A DNA stretch of 36,636 nucleotides, taken from Chloroflexota bacterium. GTDB lineage: Bacteria; Chloroflexota; Anaerolineae; Promineifilales; Promineifilaceae. The stretch is taken from positions 1 to 36,636 of the forward strand of contig JAJRYT010000209.1 in the NCBI GenBank assembly GCA_024275635.1. Reading direction: 5' to 3'. The position numbers and the translations under genes are program-made. This document shows, piece after piece, positions 24,224-32,961 of this stretch. Under the pieces are notes generated by a model. That model searched no databases. It saw only the letters and a list, made by a program, of their open reading frames with translations, and had not been told where the DNA came from. Numbering within the stretch: position 1 is the first letter of the stretch; each line of letters opens with the position of its first letter.

Positions 24224-26287
24224 CTAGCTCTGTTCCACCACCTTCAGCCCCGCCATCGCAAACGGGATATAAACCAGCCCCAACGGGTTGCCCGCTTGCA
24301 GCATCGCCAGCCGCGCCCCGCGAATCGCTTCGCCAAGCGTTTGCCGCTTCAACAAGAAACGATCAAAACAAGCCTCGGCAAACATCACCGCCATCGGCTC
24401 AAAAATCGTAATTTCTGTACCCACCACGCCGGCAGCCCGCGCATTTTCCACAAAACCGCTTACCAGATCAATCGCCGCCTCCGGCGAGAGAGCCGTGGTA
24501 TGACAGCCATTGATAAAAACCAGCGGGCGCGGTTCTTGCCAACGAATGCGTTTACTGCGTAAATTGCTGGGCGTCAAACGGGGATCATGGTCTGTTCCCA
24601 CTTGCAAGAAAGGGATGTTTTCGTTGGTGATGCCGCCATGACAGTAGAAGTAAACCATCTGGGCATGGGTCTCTTTGAGCATTTCCAAAGTTTCGTCACG
24701 ACTGTCGGCACGTTCACCGACAATGCCCATCGCCTGCAACTGCTGTAAATGTTGGGGCAATGACTCGAAGCCTGTAAACACGCTTATGTCTACTATAGGC
24801 CTGTTCGGGCTGGGAATTTCGGGCGGAGCGTCGGGGGCCTGGTTGACAGAAACGGGCAGGCCCAGGCTGTGCCGGTAGCCCCAAAATCCGCTGGGACAAA
24901 TAACGGTGTCATCGTCATGGCGGGGGCAATTTCCCTGGAAGCAGGCTGTATCCGGCAGCGGCGCGCTGGTTTTGAGGGATTGAATAAATGTGGCACACAG
25001 GGAATAATCGCTGGAGGAACGGCCGTCATCTAACGGATAATCATAAAACAACGCCGCCGGAACCACCAACCGGGCCGACTGCTTGCTGGCAATTTGCACC
25101 TGCCCCGGTTTCAGCATCAGGTCGGCCAATGCCCGCGCCTGATCAGCATCGCCAGCCAATTGGTTAATGATCGCATCATAGAAACGGTAACCGCGAATTG
25201 CCAGCCGGACGAGGTCATCCGTCAACCGACTGAGATTGATGCGCCCTCCGTAGCGGTAAGTTTTACCCTCAAGATACGGCTCTTCATCACCCCAGGCTGC
25301 TTTACGCAGCGCCCCACGCGCCTTATTGATGAGATCGCCCAATTCCCCTGCGCCCAAAGCTGCGTCGTTTTTGAATTCACTCTCGCCAAAAAAGCGGAAG
25401 CCGTGCGTGCCGTTGCCGTTATCGTTAAGCATGAGACTGAGCCGGTTTTGGCCCATCCCGTGCAGTTGGCTGCCGTCTAACGTGCGCGACAAAGTGTAAT
25501 CTACTTCTGCTTTCAGCGCCGCTTCGTCTTGCGGAACAGGATTTGGTTCTACCCGAACCGTGACCAGGCGGGATTGGACGAGGGTTTGCTGGTAATAGAT
25601 ATTGCAGCGCAGGCGATGATCTCCGGCCTGGGCGGGAGTGCGAACGGGGAAGAAAAGTCGCCGGGTGAGGAGGGTGCTGCCCGCCAGGCTGTCAGGCACA
25701 GCAGCCGGTTTGGTGACACGAACACGGCCGTTTCGCCCAATCTTTATTTGTCCCACATCAGCGCCGGGAAAGATCGCCATCTCACCTTCAAACGCAAACA
25801 GAACGACATGCAGCCGCGCTTCCGGTGGCAGCTTCTCAACCGGAAGTTCGACGTCTGTCACCTCAACGCTGCCGGCCACACGCTCACCTACTTCAAACCA
25901 GTAATAGTAATCGGTGGCCGGCGTAAGCGGGGTATGAGAATCTAGCGGATCATCGGGTTGAACGTCAGTGGAAAAGCCGGTGCTGACGATGCGCTTTGGC
26001 AGGGCATCATCTCCGCCCCGGTCTATTGGCAGCGCGGCTTCATCCAGGTCGCCTAAATCACGAGGGGTATCATCGCCCCGGACAATCAGGGATTCCTGGG
26101 GGAAGAATTTCCCATATTCCTCAGCAAAGGTCGCTTCGTCTACGCGCGTTGTCAGGTAACGATAGGCACGTTTGGAAAGCGCGTATTCTGCTAACGCGGC
26201 CTCCGGGTCGGAGAAGAATGCCTGCCGGAATATTTCATCCTCGGCAATCCGCCGTATCACTTGTTTGATTTCTTCTTTCCAGTCCAT
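24224..26287 (-). CDS. CHAT-domain caspase-like protease with RiPP-leader-like N-terminus
   Basis: 687 residues. The C-terminal CHAT peptidase (about 490-687) shows catalytic His550 in VYFYCHGG and Cys595 in LVFINGCHTT, 45 residues apart as in the family, plus a GVVGTEITIFEP strand. CHAT proteases are caspase relatives often used in immune or cell-death circuits. Residues 8-60 resemble the Os1348/LigA-type NHLP leader helix bundle: IAEDEIFRQAFFSDPEAALA, EYALSKRAYRYL. A beta-sandwich-like region (about 110-250) and an unassigned part (260-470) with several Cys near 437-447 follow. Its start overlaps the stop of the upstream three-helix membrane protein (TGATG), so the two are translationally coupled. 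Confidence 0.82.
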   Translation of the reverse strand: MDWKEEIKQVIRRIAEDEIFRQAFFSDPEAALAEYALSKRAYRYLTTRVDEATFAEEYGKFFPQESLIVRGDDTPRDLGDLDEAALPIDRGGDDALPKRIVSTGFSTDVQPDDPLDSHTPLTPATDYYYWFEVGERVAGSVEVTDVELPVEKLPPEARLHVVLFAFEGEMAIFPGADVGQIKIGRNGRVRVTKPAAVPDSLAGSTLLTRRLFFPVRTPAQAGDHRLRCNIYYQQTLVQSRLVTVRVEPNPVPQDEAALKAEVDYTLSRTLDGSQLHGMGQNRLSLMLNDNGNGTHGFRFFGESEFKNDAALGAGELGDLINKARGALRKAAWGDEEPYLEGKTYRYGGRINLSRLTDDLVRLAIRGYRFYDAIINQLAGDADQARALADLMLKPGQVQIASKQSARLVVPAALFYDYPLDDGRSSSDYSLCATFIQSLKTSAPLPDTACFQGNCPRHDDDTVICPSGFWGYRHSLGLPVSVNQAPDAPPEIPSPNRPIVDISVFTGFESLPQHLQQLQAMGIVGERADSRDETLEMLKETHAQMVYFYCHGGITNENIPFLQVGTDHDPRLTPSNLRSKRIRWQEPRPLVFINGCHTTALSPEAAIDLVSGFVENARAAGVVGTEITIFEPMAVMFAEACFDRFLLKRQTLGEAIRGARLAMLQAGNPLGLVYIPFAMAGLKVVEQS

Positions 26288-26694
26288 CAGTCGTCAAACT
26301 CGTTCGCAGCGCTTTCTCCTGCGGCCATCGCTGAAGTTGTGGGGCGGATGTCGCCGGGGATTTCAAAGCTGCCGGTTGGTCGGCGGCGACGGCCGTCCAG
26401 GAACCAATCCACGGTAAAATTCTTGGAGATCCGCACCCACAGCATCAAAAAGGTGAAATAGCCGAAAAAACCAGCAAATAGGCCAATCCCATACGCGCCA
26501 AACAGGTCGGTTTTGGCGTCAAACAGGGCCAAAACGGCGCCGCCGCCTAAAATACCGATCAGCGTGGTCAGATCGCTAAACTGGACATCCTCTTTGCGAT
26601 AACGGTTGATGTAGTAAACAAAAAAACCAATAATCGCGCCGAAGCCGCCAGCGCCAAGCAGTTGAATATTGGATGCAATTTGAGTTTCGGGCAT
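26287..26694 (-). CDS. Three-helix membrane protein coupled to the CHAT protease
   Basis: 135 residues. Three hydrophobic segments (about 11-29, 43-59 and 66-86) and a basic then acidic cytosolic tail (DGRRRRPTGSFEIPG to the end). No known family recognised; size and topology recall holins or small pore proteins, but that is inference. Its TGA overlaps the ATG of the CHAT gene. ATG start with CAGGAG seven bases upstream; that ribosome site is the last copy of a 20-bp tandem repeat. A membrane effector or anchor for the CHAT protease is the natural hypothesis. Confidence 0.7.
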   Translation of the reverse strand: MPETQIASNIQLLGAGGFGAIIGFFVYYINRYRKEDVQFSDLTTLIGILGGGAVLALFDAKTDLFGAYGIGLFAGFFGYFTFLMLWVRISKNFTVDWFLDGRRRRPTGSFEIPGDIRPTTSAMAAGESAANEFDD

Positions 26695-26701
26695 TGTATT
26701 T

Positions 26702-26784
26702 CTCCTGTGTCAATAAAGAGACTCCTCCTGTGTCAATAAAGAGACTCCTGTGTCAATAAAGAGACTCCTGTGTCAATAAAGAGA
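26702..26784. repeat. Four 20-bp tandem repeats carrying the ribosome-binding site
   Basis: Unit CTCCTGTGTCAATAAAGAGA, at 26702, 26725, 26745 and 26765; a 3-bp CTC lies between copies 1 and 2. On the minus strand each unit reads TTGACACAGGAG, and the copy nearest the gene supplies the Shine-Dalgarno of the membrane protein gene. Confidence 0.95.
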
Positions 26785-26879
26785 CTCCCTTCAAGAGCCT
26801 CAGTAATGCTCACCCCCCCAGAGGTTGGTTTCATTCATTTATCGGCGCGCCGCAGCGCGTATCGTCCCCTCTGAAAATA

Positions 26880-26935
26880 GAGATTGAGAGACTGAGTAAT
26901 TGAGGGATTAAATCTCCCAATCTCCCAGTTTCCCG
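26880..26935. repeat. Octad array overlapping the end of a membrane protein gene
   Basis: Seven 8-bp units in register: GAGATTGA, GAGACTGA, GTAATTGA, GGGATTAA, ATCTCCCA, ATCTCCCA, GTTTCCCG. It encodes the last residues (NGKLGDWEI) and stop codon of the gene at 26908-27183. Confidence 0.75.
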
Positions 26936-27183
26936 TTTTCATTCTCGCTTTGTAAACGGGTTCGCCAGGCTAGGTGAACGCTGAAGGAAATAACGGCCGT
27001 TACCCCAAAAATAACAGTTCGCTGCCAATTGGTGAACAAAAACTGCTGTAAGCTAACCAGAATGGTGGCCAGGAGAAGGGCGCCGGCGCTGTGTAACGGC
27101 CGTTTCCCCAGCATATCACGCCAGACCAAACCAAGCAGCCAGCCCCACACCAAACCCAGCCCAATACTACCCACAGTCAGCAT
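26908..27183 (-). CDS. Small three-helix membrane protein
   Basis: 91 residues, unrecognised. Hydrophobic segments at about 4-22, 33-50 and 56-73, with a hydrophilic tail. ATG preceded by GGAGG about five bases upstream, which supports a real gene. It has a size and helix number similar to the CHAT-linked membrane protein 214 bp downstream, but no obvious sequence similarity. Its last nine codons lie inside the octad array. It is 50 bp from the upstream peptidase gene on the same strand and is probably co-transcribed with it. Confidence 0.6.
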   Translation of the reverse strand: MLTVGSIGLGLVWGWLLGLVWRDMLGKRPLHSAGALLLATILVSLQQFLFTNWQRTVIFGVTAVISFSVHLAWRTRLQSENENGKLGDWEI

Positions 27184-27232
27184 CTACGCCTCCCTTCATG
27201 CAGAGTGGCAAAGCGGCTTTGCGACTTCATCC

Positions 27233-29068
27233 CTATCGAAACTCACCGGCGACGCGAACGGCCGTGTCTACATCCGGCGCGCGAATCACTAACGAATCTG
27301 CTTCCAGCGGAGCCAGACAAATCACATCAGCCGACCCCGGCCAGCACAACAGCCCATCCTGATCAATTTCATCGCTCGTTGCCAACAAATAGGCAGCATA
27401 TTGCGGATAGATCGCATTAAATTCCGCCCTATCCGCCGCCGAATCCCAGGCCAGCCGCAGCAGCATCACCAGAGTCCCATCCACTTCATTTTCATACACA
27501 GCATACCGATCGCCGCCCCAACCGGCCGCCGCCATCTCCACGCCGGATTCATCCAACTGCTGGCCCAGATATTGGCGCAGGTAAAATTCACCAAATGTAT
27601 CCTCATCCACAAGCTGCCAGCCCGTTCCCAGCGTATTCGTCAGCGGTGGCAGCGAGACAATTTGCGGCGCATCGCCCGCCTGGTAGCGGTCAAGATGCAA
27701 GATTTGCTCGGTTGACTGCGGTAGATTGCTCCAGGCTTCATCAATCGCCGCCATGCCTCCCTGCCGGTACAACCCCAACACAAATTCCAAACCGGCCATG
27801 TATGGGAACTCAATATCGTTCACCAAAAAAGCCGGGATATTCTCCCTAAAGCTCAAATCTTCGTTTTCAGCTTCAGCAAAAACCTCAGCAATTTCAGCGG
27901 CAGAGAGATACCCTTCAGTCAGGTAAAGCGTTTGCACCAATGTAGCCTGTCCTTCGGCCAGGGCGCGAATCGCTGCGCTGGATTCAGAATCCAACTGGTC
28001 ATCGTTCAACAAGGCCAGGTCGTAATATTGGTCTTGCAGAGCATGCACAAATTCATGGGCATGAGTCAACTGCTCCGACACATCCAGGGTGTTATCGTCG
28101 TTGACTACAACAAATTCGGCCGTTTCCGGATCATAAAAGCCCAATACCCCTTCGCTGTATAAATCTATCAACGACTGATACAGGTCATAATCCGGTTCTA
28201 AAAAGTCAAACGCGCTAAGAACAAGCGCGTCCTGCCGGATGCTTTCCGGGGTGGACTCTTCGGCAAAATTAGTTTCAATACGCGCACTCAATTCATAACG
28301 TGTAAGAAATGTGGGTTCAATGGGCGCCAGCGGCGTTAATCCGGTTAGTTCAATGACATTAGCTTCAACTTCAGAACGGATGCTGGCATTGAGCGCGGCA
28401 ATATCTATGAGTTGAATAACGACCCGGACAGGGTCGCTGGCTTTGCCGCTGGTGTTAATGGCCATCACACTCAGGGTATGTTCTCCCTGTTCCGATGGCT
28501 GCCAGTTTTGGCGATAGGTAAAAAGGGGTTCATCGTTCCCAGAAAGGCTTTGCGTATCCTTGTCAATCGTGAGGTTAACGGCCGTTATCCCTGCCGGATC
28601 ATAGGCCACAATCAACACCTCAATCGCTGTGTCAGGCGCGAAAACCAACCCATCCTGCGGAGAAACAATCGCTGCAAATGGGAATACGGCCGTCATCGCC
28701 TGATTCTCCATCTCCAATTCAGCCAGCGCCCCATCAGCCTCAGCCAATTGTGCCGCTAGCTCATCCCGCTCCGTTTGCAAAGCAGCCATTTCCTGGTCGC
28801 TAACCACCAATTCACCGGCCAAGATCACTTCATTCGCCTCTGACGTTGCCTGGGCCGCCGCGGCCGCCGCCTGTGCCGTTTGCGCCGCCGCCAGATCGCG
28901 TTCCGTCCGAGTCGCCTCCTGGCGGAGTTGTTCGGATTCAGCCAACAACAAATCATTCCGCTGCCATAATACTTGTTGGCGCGAAAACAAGAAGAACAAC
29001 GCCGCCGCCAACACAATCAACAACATGAGAAAAGTTAACAAAATACCGATAAATGTCGAGGCTTTCAT
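27233..29068 (-). CDS. Membrane-anchored HExxH metallopeptidase with coiled coil
   Basis: 611 residues. An N-terminal helix (about 6-29) anchors the protein; the rest is outside. Residues 35-130 are an Ala/Glu-rich coiled coil. About 135-225 look like an Ig-like or bacterial surface beta domain (SPQDGLVFAPDTAIEV, GEHTLSVMAINTSGKASDPV). The peptidase part has zinc motif His338-Glu-Phe-Val-His342 in THAHEFVHALQDQYYDL, with a likely third ligand Glu in ALAEGQATL, the gluzincin arrangement. This HEFVHALQDQ type is common among uncharacterised bacterial peptidases. The C-terminal 150 residues are a second folded region. A surface proteolysis role is inferred. Confidence 0.8.
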   Translation of the reverse strand: MKASTFIGILLTFLMLLIVLAAALFFLFSRQQVLWQRNDLLLAESEQLRQEATRTERDLAAAQTAQAAAAAAQATSEANEVILAGELVVSDQEMAALQTERDELAAQLAEADGALAELEMENQAMTAVFPFAAIVSPQDGLVFAPDTAIEVLIVAYDPAGITAVNLTIDKDTQSLSGNDEPLFTYRQNWQPSEQGEHTLSVMAINTSGKASDPVRVVIQLIDIAALNASIRSEVEANVIELTGLTPLAPIEPTFLTRYELSARIETNFAEESTPESIRQDALVLSAFDFLEPDYDLYQSLIDLYSEGVLGFYDPETAEFVVVNDDNTLDVSEQLTHAHEFVHALQDQYYDLALLNDDQLDSESSAAIRALAEGQATLVQTLYLTEGYLSAAEIAEVFAEAENEDLSFRENIPAFLVNDIEFPYMAGLEFVLGLYRQGGMAAIDEAWSNLPQSTEQILHLDRYQAGDAPQIVSLPPLTNTLGTGWQLVDEDTFGEFYLRQYLGQQLDESGVEMAAAGWGGDRYAVYENEVDGTLVMLLRLAWDSAADRAEFNAIYPQYAAYLLATSDEIDQDGLLCWPGSADVICLAPLEADSLVIRAPDVDTAVRVAGEFR

Positions 29069-29092
29069 GAGGTGCGCTTAAAAAGGATAAAC

Positions 29093-29149
29093 AACCTCCC
29101 AGAGGTTAGCCTAATGAAACCAGCTAACCACTCGTGAGCCTCTGGGAGG
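29093..29149. repeat. Paired CCTCC/GGAGG palindromes in the peptidase leader
   Basis: AACCTCCCAGAGGTT at 29093-29107 and CCTCTGGGAGG at 29139-29149. The second is the exact reverse complement of the first core, and GGTTAGC/GCTAACC arms inside allow a longer hairpin. Lies 25 bp upstream of the peptidase start. Confidence 0.65.
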
Positions 29150-29286
29150 AGGCCTTAATAGTTACAAATCGTCAATGATACGGGGACGAATAATCATTAT
29201 CATGAATGCTACACGAGGTTAGATCAAGGGTCAAGCAACTGCTCTTTTTACCCAGGATAATTATCTTCTCAATATTTAGGGGCCAT

Positions 29287-29341
29287 CCTCTGAGAGGTTT
29301 CGATGCTCACGCTGGATATCGCAGTGAACCTCCCGGAGGTT
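29287..29341. repeat. Paired CCTCC/GGAGG palindromes upstream of purA
   Basis: CCTCTGAGAGG (29287-29297) and AACCTCCCGGAGGTT (29327-29341), 40 bp apart; the second is identical to the copy at 20283-20297. Confidence 0.65.
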
Positions 29342-29508
29342 CTCCTGGCTATTGAGATGTTACCGACGCAACCAATAAAACACGATGACGCGCATCAAAA
29401 TGAAAAGGTAAGCGTTCAGGCGAGCGAACGTAGAAACGAGGCGGGGAAGTGAACGGTCACATTGATCTTTTCTAACAGCCCGAATATGATTGATGTGTTC
29501 AACTTAAT

Positions 29509-29541
29509 ATTTCCCCGGAAACTCCAAGTTTCCGGGGAAAT
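29509..29541. repeat. Second copy of the TTTCCCCGGAAAC hairpin
   Basis: ATTTCCCCGGAAAC, 5-nt loop, exact complement. Same 14-bp stem as at 9989-10024; here 88 bp upstream of purA. Confidence 0.75.
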
Positions 29542-29628
29542 GGAAGGCGATTCCCAAATTTTTAGCGCTCAATCAGGCGCATGGGAACCTCCTAACTAAC
29601 CCACAGGAAAGAAAAGAGGGAGAGAGAA

Positions 29629-30894
29629 ATGATCACAACCGTTGTAGGCGCCCAATTCGGCGACGAAGGTAAAGGCCGGGTGGTAGATTATCTAGCCCAT
29701 CATGCTGATTTAGTCATTCGTTTTCAAGGAGGCGACAATGCCGGACATACTGTCGTAAACGATGCCGGCACATTTCGACTACACCTGATCCCTTCAGGCA
29801 TCTTTTACCCCCAAACAACCTGCCTGATTGGCTCCGGCGTGGTGGTCAATCCAGTCACCTTACTCGAAGAATTAGCCAACCTAGAAGCCAGCGGCATTGA
29901 TACCAGCAATCTAAAGCTGTCCAATCGCGCTCAAATGCTTATGCCCTATCATCCTGCCCTCGACGGCCTGGAAGAAGCCCAACGCGGCGGGAAACAAATC
30001 GGCACAACCAAACGCGGCATTGGCCCGGCTTATGCCGATAAAGCGGGACGGCGCGGTCTCCGGCTGGGCGATCTGGCGCACCCGGACTGGCTGCGCGAAC
30101 GATTGTCATTGGTTTTGCCTCAAGTCAACCATAAGCTGGAATATTTTGGCGCGCCCACCATGAAACTCGAAGATTTACTCGCCCAATGCGCCGAGTGGGC
30201 CGAAGCGCTGGCCCATCGTATCATCGAGCCTTTACCACTTTTGCGGCCGGCAGTTGAATCGGGCAAACATATCCTGCTGGAAGGCCAGTTGGGGGTGATG
30301 CGCGATTTAGATTGGGGGACTTACCCGTTTGTGACTTCGTCTAACCCGACGGCGGCGTATGCGGCCGTTGGCGCGGGCTTACCGCCGCAAACCATTGATC
30401 AGGTCATTGGCGTGGCTAAAGCGTATGCAACGGCCGTTGGCGCCGGCCCCTATCCAGCCGAACTAACAAACAACATCGGGCAAAAACTGCGCGACATTGG
30501 CCAGGAATACGGGGCCACTACCGGCCGTCCCCGCCGTACCGGCTGGTTCGATGCCGTCGCCGTGCGCCACGCCGCCTTCCTCAATGGCCTGACCGGGTTG
30601 GCCATCACCAAGCTGGACGTTCTGGATACATTGGCCGAAATAAAAATCTGCACCGGCTACCAGATGCCCGATGGCCGCCAAATTGATTATGTGCCAGACA
30701 CGCCCGTGCTGACGACTATTAAACCTGTTCTCGAAAGCTGGCCGGGTTGGCAAGCGCCTACAACCGAGATCCGCGCCTGGGACGAACTACCGCCAGCGGC
30801 GCAGCGTTATCTGGAACGCCTGCAGCAGTTGACTGGCGTGCCTATCCAATTCGTCTCCGTGGGGCCGCAGCGGGAGGCGATGTTTGCCGTATGA
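29629..30894 (+). CDS. purA: Adenylosuccinate synthetase
   Basis: 421 residues, normal length. First committed step from IMP to AMP: IMP, aspartate and GTP give adenylosuccinate. Marks: [17 protein letters not shown] (P-loop, about 7-23), [33 protein letters not shown] and [21 protein letters not shown] with GAGGGAGAG upstream. Its stop overlaps the purB start by 4 bp (ATGA), so the two AMP-branch enzymes are coupled. Confidence 0.98.
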   Translation: MITTVVGAQFGDEGKGRVVDYLAHHADLVIRFQGGDNAGHTVVNDAGTFRLHLIPSGIFYPQTTCLIGSGVVVNPVTLLEELANLEASGIDTSNLKLSNRAQMLMPYHPALDGLEEAQRGGKQIGTTKRGIGPAYADKAGRRGLRLGDLAHPDWLRERLSLVLPQVNHKLEYFGAPTMKLEDLLAQCAEWAEALAHRIIEPLPLLRPAVESGKHILLEGQLGVMRDLDWGTYPFVTSSNPTAAYAAVGAGLPPQTIDQVIGVAKAYATAVGAGPYPAELTNNIGQKLRDIGQEYGATTGRPRRTGWFDAVAVRHAAFLNGLTGLAITKLDVLDTLAEIKICTGYQMPDGRQIDYVPDTPVLTTIKPVLESWPGWQAPTTEIRAWDELPPAAQRYLERLQQLTGVPIQFVSVGPQREAMFAV

Positions 30895-32315
30895 CCTTCT
30901 CACATGACACCTTCCTTTCACCGCTCACCTGGCGTTATGGTTCGGCCGAGATGCGCCAGGTTTGGAGCGAGGTTCACAAACGGCGTTTGCTGCGGCAAGT
31001 TTGGCTGGCGTTGGCCAACGCGCAGCGCGCAGCCGGTCTGGTTTCAGGTGAACAAATCGCCGATCTCCTGGCCCATGCGGACGACATAGACATTGAACGC
31101 GCCGCTGTTATCGAATCCAAAGTCAAGCATGATTTGGTAGCCGAATTAACGGTTTATGCGGAACAATGCCCGGTAGGCGGCGCGGCGCTGCATATGGGAG
31201 CTACTTCGGCAGATATTCTGGACAACGCCGAGGCGCTCCGCCTGCGGGAAGGGCTCGACCTGATTCTGGCGGCGCTGCAATCCGTTCGGGAATTGTTGGC
31301 CGGACAAATTGAGCGCTGGGCCAAGACGCCGGCGATGGCGTTTACGCATTTGCAGCCGGCCGAACCGACGACTGTCGGCTACCGCCTGGCTCAGTATGGG
31401 CAGGATTTGTTGATGGACACGGCCGAACTCGTCCGGGTTCGGGATGGCGTCAAAGGCAAGGGGTTGAAGGGCGCTGTGGGCACATCGGCCTCTTTCACCA
31501 CCCTGCTGGCCGGCACAGGGTGGACGGCAGCGCAGTTGGAAGCGCAGGCGATGTCTTTTTTGGGCATTGCGGCTTTTACGGCGGCCACGCAGACGTATAC
31601 GCGCAAACAGGATTGGCTGGTTCTAAATGCGCTGGCCGGATTGGGCGGGACTCTGTACAAATTTGCGTTTGACCTACGCCTGCTGCAATCGCCAGTAATC
31701 GGGGAATGGGCGGAACCGTTTGGCAAGCGCCAGGTTGGTTCGTCGGCGATGCCGTTTAAGCGTAATCCAATCAACGCGGAGAAGATGAACAGTCTGGCGC
31801 GTCACCTGGCGAGTATGCCGCGCGTGGCTTGGGACAATGCAGCCCACAGTTTGTTGGAGCGCACGCTGGATGATTCGGCGAATCGGCGGCTGCTCCTGCC
31901 GGAAGCGTTTCTGATTATGGATGAGTTGTTGGCTACATCGCGGCGTTTGATGGCCAATTTGCGGGTGGATGAAACGGCCGTTACTCGCAATCTAACCACA
32001 TATGGCCTGTTTGCTGGATCGGAACAACTGCTGGCGGCGCTGAGTAAGGCTGGGGCGGACCGGTTGGCGATGCACGGCCGTATCCGCGAACATGCCTTAC
32101 AAGCCTGGGCAGCCATCAATCAAGGCCGCCCCAACCCGCTTTCTGAACTTCTGTGTACTGACGAGGCGTTTTTACAGTATCTGTCCGTTGATGAAATTAA
32201 GAAGCAGTTGGATTATGCAGCATATGTGGGGGATGCGGCGGAGCGGGCGCTAAAGGTCGCGCAAATGCTGCGGCAAGGCGTTGTGAATTCGGTAGGGGCG
32301 GGACAGGCGGACTAA
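30891..32315 (+). CDS. purB: Adenylosuccinate lyase
   Basis: 474 residues from the ATG overlapping the purA stop. Cleaves adenylosuccinate to AMP and SAICAR to AICAR. Fumarase/aspartase superfamily marks: [28 protein letters not shown] with the catalytic His153, and the flexible signature loop [17 protein letters not shown]. The start is fixed by the overlap and by GGGAGG about 13 bases upstream; in-frame codons before it fall inside purA. It has a long N-terminal part typical of the larger PurB subgroup. Confidence 0.97.
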   Translation: MTFSHDTFLSPLTWRYGSAEMRQVWSEVHKRRLLRQVWLALANAQRAAGLVSGEQIADLLAHADDIDIERAAVIESKVKHDLVAELTVYAEQCPVGGAALHMGATSADILDNAEALRLREGLDLILAALQSVRELLAGQIERWAKTPAMAFTHLQPAEPTTVGYRLAQYGQDLLMDTAELVRVRDGVKGKGLKGAVGTSASFTTLLAGTGWTAAQLEAQAMSFLGIAAFTAATQTYTRKQDWLVLNALAGLGGTLYKFAFDLRLLQSPVIGEWAEPFGKRQVGSSAMPFKRNPINAEKMNSLARHLASMPRVAWDNAAHSLLERTLDDSANRRLLLPEAFLIMDELLATSRRLMANLRVDETAVTRNLTTYGLFAGSEQLLAALSKAGADRLAMHGRIREHALQAWAAINQGRPNPLSELLCTDEAFLQYLSVDEIKKQLDYAAYVGDAAERALKVAQMLRQGVVNSVGAGQAD

Positions 32316-32351
32316 TACCTTGAATTGAACAAATGGCGTTCCCTCCCGCCT

Positions 32352-32376
32352 GTCTCGCCCAGGGTGTGGGCGAGAC
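32352..32376. terminator. Strong hairpin between purB and the Cas4-like gene
   Basis: GTCTCGCCCA (32352-32361) pairs perfectly with TGGGCGAGAC (32367-32376), 5-nt loop. Lies between convergent genes. No T-tract, so it may be a terminator of atypical form or an mRNA-end stabiliser. Confidence 0.5.
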
Positions 32377-32431
32377 GGCGCGAGGGGAAGATCGTACGCT
32401 TTGCCAAAATTATGGCCGCGCCATCCCGCCG

Positions 32432-32956
32432 CTACGCCAACCGTTGGTAGCAGGCGTTTCTCATGCTGCACCGGGCGCAACGGTTCCAATCATTATGGTC
32501 GCGGTCCAATTCGCCATCAAATTGACTGTCGCGCATCTCAGCTAACAGGTCAAGCAGGTCTTCTTCCAAATCGTCGCTGTAATCAATAGCAAAGGCTTTG
32601 TCCTGGTATTGGAGGATGCCGTAGGACGGCCGTATTCCATACACCTCATCCACCAGCAAGCAGTACGCCGCCAACTGCAAAACGTGACCTTCCCAGGGTT
32701 CTTGCGGCGCGTGGCCCGATTTTATCTCTACCGGCACAATGGAGCCGTCAGTTTGCTGCACCAGGTAATCGGGTTTGCCCACAAGCGCGAAATCAGGCGC
32801 AGCCAGCGGCTCGGCATTGGGAAACCACGTCCCGGTGTCGCTGTAAATTACATCGCCATCAGGCAGGCCGCTTTGCTGCCGTAGATTTTGGGAGCGGAAC
32901 TTGAGCCAAACGGCCGTTCCCAACAGCAGCAGCGTCAACAGCAACGGGAAAGCCAT
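32432..32956 (-). CDS. Cas4-like PD-(D/E)XK nuclease, C-terminal half, membrane anchored
   Basis: 174 residues from the ATG at 32956. An N-terminal helix (about 2-18) followed by basic residues places the rest in the cytoplasm. The nuclease core has Asp63 in GKPDYLV, Glu77-Ile-Lys79 in VPVEIKSG and Gln94-x3-Tyr98 (QLAAY), the RecB/Cas4 motifs II, III and QxxxY. C-terminal Cys160, Cys163 and Cys169 are three of the four ligands of a Cas4-type 4Fe-4S cluster. The first Cys and the His motif are missing here but present in the adjacent gene at 32962-33204. Together the two make a complete Cas4-like enzyme. No CRISPR array or other cas gene is in the window. Confidence 0.8.
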   Translation of the reverse strand: MAFPLLLTLLLLGTAVWLKFRSQNLRQQSGLPDGDVIYSDTGTWFPNAEPLAAPDFALVGKPDYLVQQTDGSIVPVEIKSGHAPQEPWEGHVLQLAAYCLLVDEVYGIRPSYGILQYQDKAFAIDYSDDLEEDLLDLLAEMRDSQFDGELDRDHNDWNRCARCSMRNACYQRLA

Positions 32957-32961
32957 TTCGT

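Larger units (their letters stand above)
29069..29628. other. 560-bp divergent intergenic region, repeat-rich
   Basis: No gene seen. It separates the peptidase (minus) from purA (plus) and holds two CCTCC/GGAGG palindrome pairs and a TTTCCCCGGAAAC hairpin, listed separately. Confidence 0.7.

Noticed and set aside
26287..26694. The CHAT-linked membrane protein as a bacterial gasdermin
   Set aside because: 135 residues with three obvious helices; gasdermins are longer soluble beta-rich proteins before cleavage.
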